A DNA stretch of 8,757 nucleotides from Psychrobacter sp. Lineage in GTDB: Bacteria > Pseudomonadota > Gammaproteobacteria > Pseudomonadales > Moraxellaceae. The DNA is taken from the NCBI GenBank assembly GCA_012270355.1, contig JAAXIL010000018.1:1-8757 (forward strand). Reading direction: 5' to 3'. The notes below the pieces were generated by a model. That model was not told the DNA's origin. It did not search any database and saw only the letters and a program-made list of their open reading frames with translations. The translations under genes and the position numbers were made by a program. Of the stretch, positions 6,542-8,757 are shown in pieces; positions within the stretch are counted from its first letter, which is position 1, and every line of letters starts with the position of its first letter.

Positions 6542-7039
6542 CACAAGCAGGCGATTAAATACTTCGTCCTCAAGCCCCGTCAAGCCATGTTCTTTACCCT
6601 GCTCGATAGCCGTATCCATTTTGCGACCTCGAAGCCAGCCTGCCCGAAGAGCCATACACGCCCCGACCCGATTGCCCGATTTACAATGAATCAGCATTGT
6701 CTTACCCTGATGCTGACGTAATATCCTATCAAAGTTGAGCAAATTCACTTGTTTCAAATCATTTGCATCGCCAATAGGCAAATGCTCATAGGTCATCCCA
6801 TTTGCTTCAACCGCTTCGGCTTCCGCAAATTCAAGCTCTTCTTCAGGCTGTAAATTAAATACCACGTCAACGCCTGACTCAGCTAAACGAGCCACTTTAT
6901 CGGCATCTAAAGCTCCTGCGACTACCGTTTTAGGATTCGGGAATTTGGCATCGGGCAAAACGTCTTGCAACGCTTGCTGTAATGAACTTAGCTTATCTTC
7001 GGCTTTGTATGATTCAGTTTCGCTATCCTCTTGACTCAT
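6533..7039 (-). CDS. CX4R phosphatase/sulfurtransferase-like protein (DUF442/TIGR01244 type)
   Basis: This 168-residue cytoplasmic protein resembles the beta-lactamase-hydrolase-like phosphatase/sulfurtransferase family. Numbering from the upstream ATG at 7054, an acidic N-terminal tail (about 6-22) precedes the fold, then VVAGALDADKVARLAESG (44-61) and VVFNLQPEEE (64-73), as in the family's conserved 'vinnR.d.E' region, and the active-site loop HCKSGNRVG (123-131) with Cys124 and Arg129. The loop is Cys-X4-Arg, as in rhodaneses, and not the Cys-X5-Arg of true tyrosine phosphatases, so sulfur transfer is possible. I chose the start at 7039 because GGGGAGGTG (7042-7050) sits immediately before it; the ATG at 7054, which overlaps the maoC stop, has no SD. 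It follows maoC by 11 nt and so is in its operon. The substrate is unknown. Confidence 0.82.
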   Translation of the reverse strand: MSQEDSETESYKAEDKLSSLQQALQDVLPDAKFPNPKTVVAGALDADKVARLAESGVDVVFNLQPEEELEFAEAEAVEANGMTYEHLPIGDANDLKQVNLLNFDRILRQHQGKTMLIHCKSGNRVGACMALRAGWLRGRKMDTAIEQGKEHGLTGLEDEVFNRLLVTR

Positions 7040-7041
7040 TT

Positions 7042-7050
7042 CACCTCCCC
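7042..7050 (-). promoter_or_regulatory. Strong Shine-Dalgarno deciding the phosphatase start
   Basis: Read leftward, GGGGAGGTG lies directly after the maoC stop (TGA at 7053-7051) and 2-4 nt before ATG at 7039. It is a near-perfect anti-SD match and favours 7039 over 7054 as the start. Confidence 0.7.
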
Positions 7051-7953
7051 TCATTTGTCGTTAATGACGGTAATTTCTCCTGCTAAATGAGGCTTGTCAT
7101 TTTTGGCATTGTACAAGTTAAAGGTAGCCTCACCATTTTCTAACATGGCTCGATGACTGTCACCAATCAACTCTACTTCAGCGGGCAATAAAATCGGTAA
7201 TTTGAATGACACGCTGGCTGTATAGGCTTCAGGCAAATCCATCAAGCTTAGACACTTGGCTTTTGACCACATACCATGAGCGATGGCAGTTGGAAAGCCT
7301 AGGGCTTTGGCAGTGAGTGGGTGAATGTGAATGGGGTTGAAGTCGCCTGACACTTTGGCATAACGTCGCCCAATGTCTGCAGGAACAGCAAAAATGTGAT
7401 GTAAATCGTCTGCTTCGGCAGTTGGCTTACCCGCTTTTGGACTGTCCTTTTTAGACTTAGTCGATGACGTTTTTTGCCGAGACAAATAGGTCGATGTGCC
7501 TTCCCAAATTAATTCGCCGTCACTATCGTGCACTTTGGTGTCAAAGTCAAATTGTTTGCCCTTATCATGATCACGCAAGTTGGCAAAACTCACACTCATG
7601 GCGACTGTTTCGGTGTCGGCTATGCGTCGATATTGAGTCACCGAATTTTCGATATGCACCAAACCAAGCATGGCAAATGGGAACGCCTCATCAACCATCA
7701 TTTGCATTTGCACCGCTTGCGACAACACCGCAAAATAGGTTGGCGGGACTTGTCCTGTATCAGCAAAACCGCAAATACGGCGGTAGTCTTGTAGATGACT
7801 GCGGCCTATTTTTAGTTTATTGATGCTGTATGTCGCATCTGGCAGAGGCTTAGACTTACTGACCTTTTTACCCACAACAGGCAACATGGATTTAATGATT
7901 TTGGCATAATTCGCTGAGGCATTAGGCAAGGATTTTAAGGTTTTGTTCGCCAT
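7051..7953 (-). CDS. MaoC-family (R)-specific enoyl-thioester hydratase, HtdX-like
   Basis: Predicted cytoplasmic (R)-3-hydroxyacyl dehydratase/enoyl hydratase acting on acyl-CoA or acyl-ACP. The 300 residues fit a double hot-dog protein. The N-terminal half carries QVPPTYFAV (68-76) and FPFAMLGLVHIENSVTQYR (91-109), both characteristic of the mycobacterial HtdX (Rv0241c) group. A Lys/Ser-rich linker (about 160-180) leads to the C-terminal hot-dog with the hydratase motif YAKVSGDFNPIHIHPL (198-213; catalytic Asp204 and His209) and GFPTAIAHGM (219-228). The start ATG is preceded by AAAGGAG (7959-7965, leftward). It lies downstream of the FabG4-type reductase, its usual functional partner, but a terminator separates them and it has a probable promoter of its own. 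It probably feeds (R)-3-hydroxyacyl interconversion; whether for fatty acid or storage-polymer metabolism is not visible. Confidence 0.88.
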   Translation of the reverse strand: MANKTLKSLPNASANYAKIIKSMLPVVGKKVSKSKPLPDATYSINKLKIGRSHLQDYRRICGFADTGQVPPTYFAVLSQAVQMQMMVDEAFPFAMLGLVHIENSVTQYRRIADTETVAMSVSFANLRDHDKGKQFDFDTKVHDSDGELIWEGTSTYLSRQKTSSTKSKKDSPKAGKPTAEADDLHHIFAVPADIGRRYAKVSGDFNPIHIHPLTAKALGFPTAIAHGMWSKAKCLSLMDLPEAYTASVSFKLPILLPAEVELIGDSHRAMLENGEATFNLYNAKNDKPHLAGEITVINDK

Positions 7954-7997
7954 GATAACTCCTTTATATGGGTTTATTAGATAAACGATTTGAACAA

Positions 7998-8006
7998 TTT
8001 ATAGCA
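7998..8006 (-). promoter_or_regulatory. Extended -10 promoter candidate for maoC
   Basis: Read leftward, TGC-TATAAA (8006-7998) is an extended -10 with five of six hexamer matches, about 45 bp upstream of the maoC ATG. No good -35 is seen, which extended -10 promoters tolerate. It would restart transcription after the fabG terminator at 8060-8111. The rest of the 166-bp gap is AT-rich with no ORF. Confidence 0.42.
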
Positions 8007-8059
8007 AGCTTAAAATAAATAGCCATATTCAAATAACTAATCTTTAACGGCTAAATCGC

Positions 8060-8111
8060 AAAAAACAAAAAAAGCCATCAATCGATTCTCCAACCGAAGC
8101 TGATGGCTTTT
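8060..8111 (-). terminator. Intrinsic terminator after fabG
   Basis: Read leftward, AAAAGCCATCA (8111-8101) and TGATGGCTTTT (8080-8070) form a perfect 11-bp stem around a 20-nt loop, followed by T-runs (8073-8067 and 8065-8060, broken by one G). It starts 9 nt after the fabG stop. The plus-strand exit has only four T, so it acts leftward. Confidence 0.87.
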
Positions 8112-8119
8112 AGGTAACA

Positions 8120-8757
8120 TTATGCACCGAGCAAACTTTGTCCGCACACGCGAACGATGTTGCCGTTTACGCCACCTGAAGCAGGTGAGGCAAGCCATGC
8201 GATGGTTTCTGCCACGTCAACGGGCAATCCGCCTTGGCTCATTGAGTTCATACGGCGACCCGCTTCACGAATGGCAAAGGGAATGGCAGCAGTCATCTGC
8301 GTTTCGATAAAGCCTGGAGCAACCGCATTGATGGTCACATGGTTATCTTGGCTTGCAAGCTGTTTGGCAGTAGCTTGCACAAGTCCAATCACGCCCGCTT
8401 TCGAAGTTGCATAGTTGGTTTGACCCATATTACCAGCGATACCAGAAATGGAAGACACACACACAATGCGAGCATTGTCATTTAAAGCGTTATGAGCAAA
8501 CAAATACTCATTCACTCGAGCAATGCTAGCAAGGTTAATGTTAATGACCATGTTCCATTGTTTGTCATCCATTCTCGCTAATGTTTTGTCACGAGTCACG
8601 CCCGCATTATGAATGATCGCATCCAGTCCGCCACGTTTTTCACCCGCTTCGGCAATCTGTTCGCCAGCCTCTTCGGCAGTGATGACAACCGCTAGGGGTG
8701 CACCACCACTCTCCCCTGCCACCTTCTGGAAATGTTCTTGCATGGCAGGGATGTCGA
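8120..8757 (-). CDS. fabG: 3-oxoacyl-ACP/CoA reductase, high-molecular-weight FabG4 type, N-terminus outside window
   Basis: NADH/NADPH-dependent short-chain dehydrogenase reducing 3-oxoacyl thioesters to (R)-3-hydroxyacyl thioesters in the cytoplasm. About 212 C-terminal residues are visible and the frame stays open to the right edge; the Met at 8743 is internal. Counting from that Met: IHNAG (44-48), catalytic Ser in VSSISG (96-101), and Tyr111-X3-Lys115 in NYATSKAG. The long conserved tail, from GFIETQM (144-150) to PASGGVNGNIVRVCGQSLL, is characteristic of the ~450-residue FabG4 group (mycobacterial Rv0242c type), which carries an extra N-terminal domain. The end SLLGA is followed by TAA and a strong terminator. 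Downstream lies its usual partner, an HtdX-like MaoC hydratase. The N-terminal domain must be checked beyond the window. Confidence 0.9.
   Translation of the reverse strand, partial: DIPAMQEHFQKVAGESGGAPLAVVITAEEAGEQIAEAGEKRGGLDAIIHNAGVTRDKTLARMDDKQWNMVININLASIARVNEYLFAHNALNDNARIVCVSSISGIAGNMGQTNYATSKAGVIGLVQATAKQLASQDNHVTINAVAPGFIETQMTAAIPFAIREAGRRMNSMSQGGLPVDVAETIAWLASPASGGVNGNIVRVCGQSLLGA

Noticed and set aside
7037..7054. Start of the phosphatase-like gene at the ATG at 7054 (four-base overlap with maoC)
   Set aside because: No SD precedes it, while a near-perfect SD precedes the ATG at 7039. The extra residues MRGGE are just the translated SD.
7464..7823. 119-aa and 88-aa plus-strand frames opposite maoC
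   Set aside because: They are antisense to a motif-rich MaoC gene, with shadow-like composition and no SD.
8741..8743. Start of fabG at the ATG at 8743
   Set aside because: The frame stays open to the window edge (codons for Asp-Ile-Pro-Ala precede it) and the SDR Rossmann N-terminus would be missing, so this Met is internal.
1..8757. Mobile elements, CRISPR arrays, toxin-antitoxin or defence genes
   Set aside because: I looked for terminal inverted repeats, transposase motifs, regularly spaced repeats and small paired ORFs and found none.

Overview
The window looks like ordinary chromosomal core sequence from a gammaproteobacterium of the family Moraxellaceae (Moraxella, Faucicola or Psychrobacter type). 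This is inferred from moderate-to-low GC and from the flavour of the proteins, and no marker gene in the window proves it. There is no rRNA, tRNA, CRISPR array, insertion sequence, integrase or phage gene.

Left part (1-2583). A coniferyl-aldehyde-dehydrogenase-family gene runs leftward off the window edge. It is divergent from lipB (octanoyltransferase of lipoate synthesis). The 187-bp gap between them carries a perfect 7-bp inverted repeat and a 12-bp direct repeat. lipB overlaps, by ATGA, a 209-residue protein that I do not recognise.

Centre (2631-5190). ilvD (dihydroxy-acid dehydratase) is complete from start to end except for two consecutive in-frame stops, TAA TAG, at 3963-3968. Both flanks remain in one reading frame, with all metal ligands and catalytic residues present. 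The disruption is best explained by a +1/-1 indel pair, so it is either a very recent lesion or a sequence error. Next comes a small cysteine-rich lipoprotein with a good sigma-70-like promoter and a strong intrinsic terminator.

Right part (5213-8757). A CPA1-type Na+/H+ antiporter starts only 22 nt after that terminator and converges on a leftward block. The block reads, in transcription order, FabG4-type (high-molecular-weight) 3-oxoacyl reductase (N-terminus outside the window), an intrinsic terminator, an HtdX-like MaoC hydratase, and a CX4R phosphatase/sulfurtransferase-like protein coupled to maoC by a strong Shine-Dalgarno sequence. FabG4 and HtdX are known partners in (R)-3-hydroxyacyl interconversion, as in mycobacterial Rv0242c/Rv0241c.

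Overall, the genes cover aldehyde oxidation, lipoate synthesis, branched-chain amino acid synthesis, ion homeostasis and acyl-chain metabolism. I found no convincing new multi-gene system. The observations most worth checking are the broken ilvD, the unknown gene coupled to lipB, the cysteine-rich lipoprotein, and the unusual start context of the antiporter.
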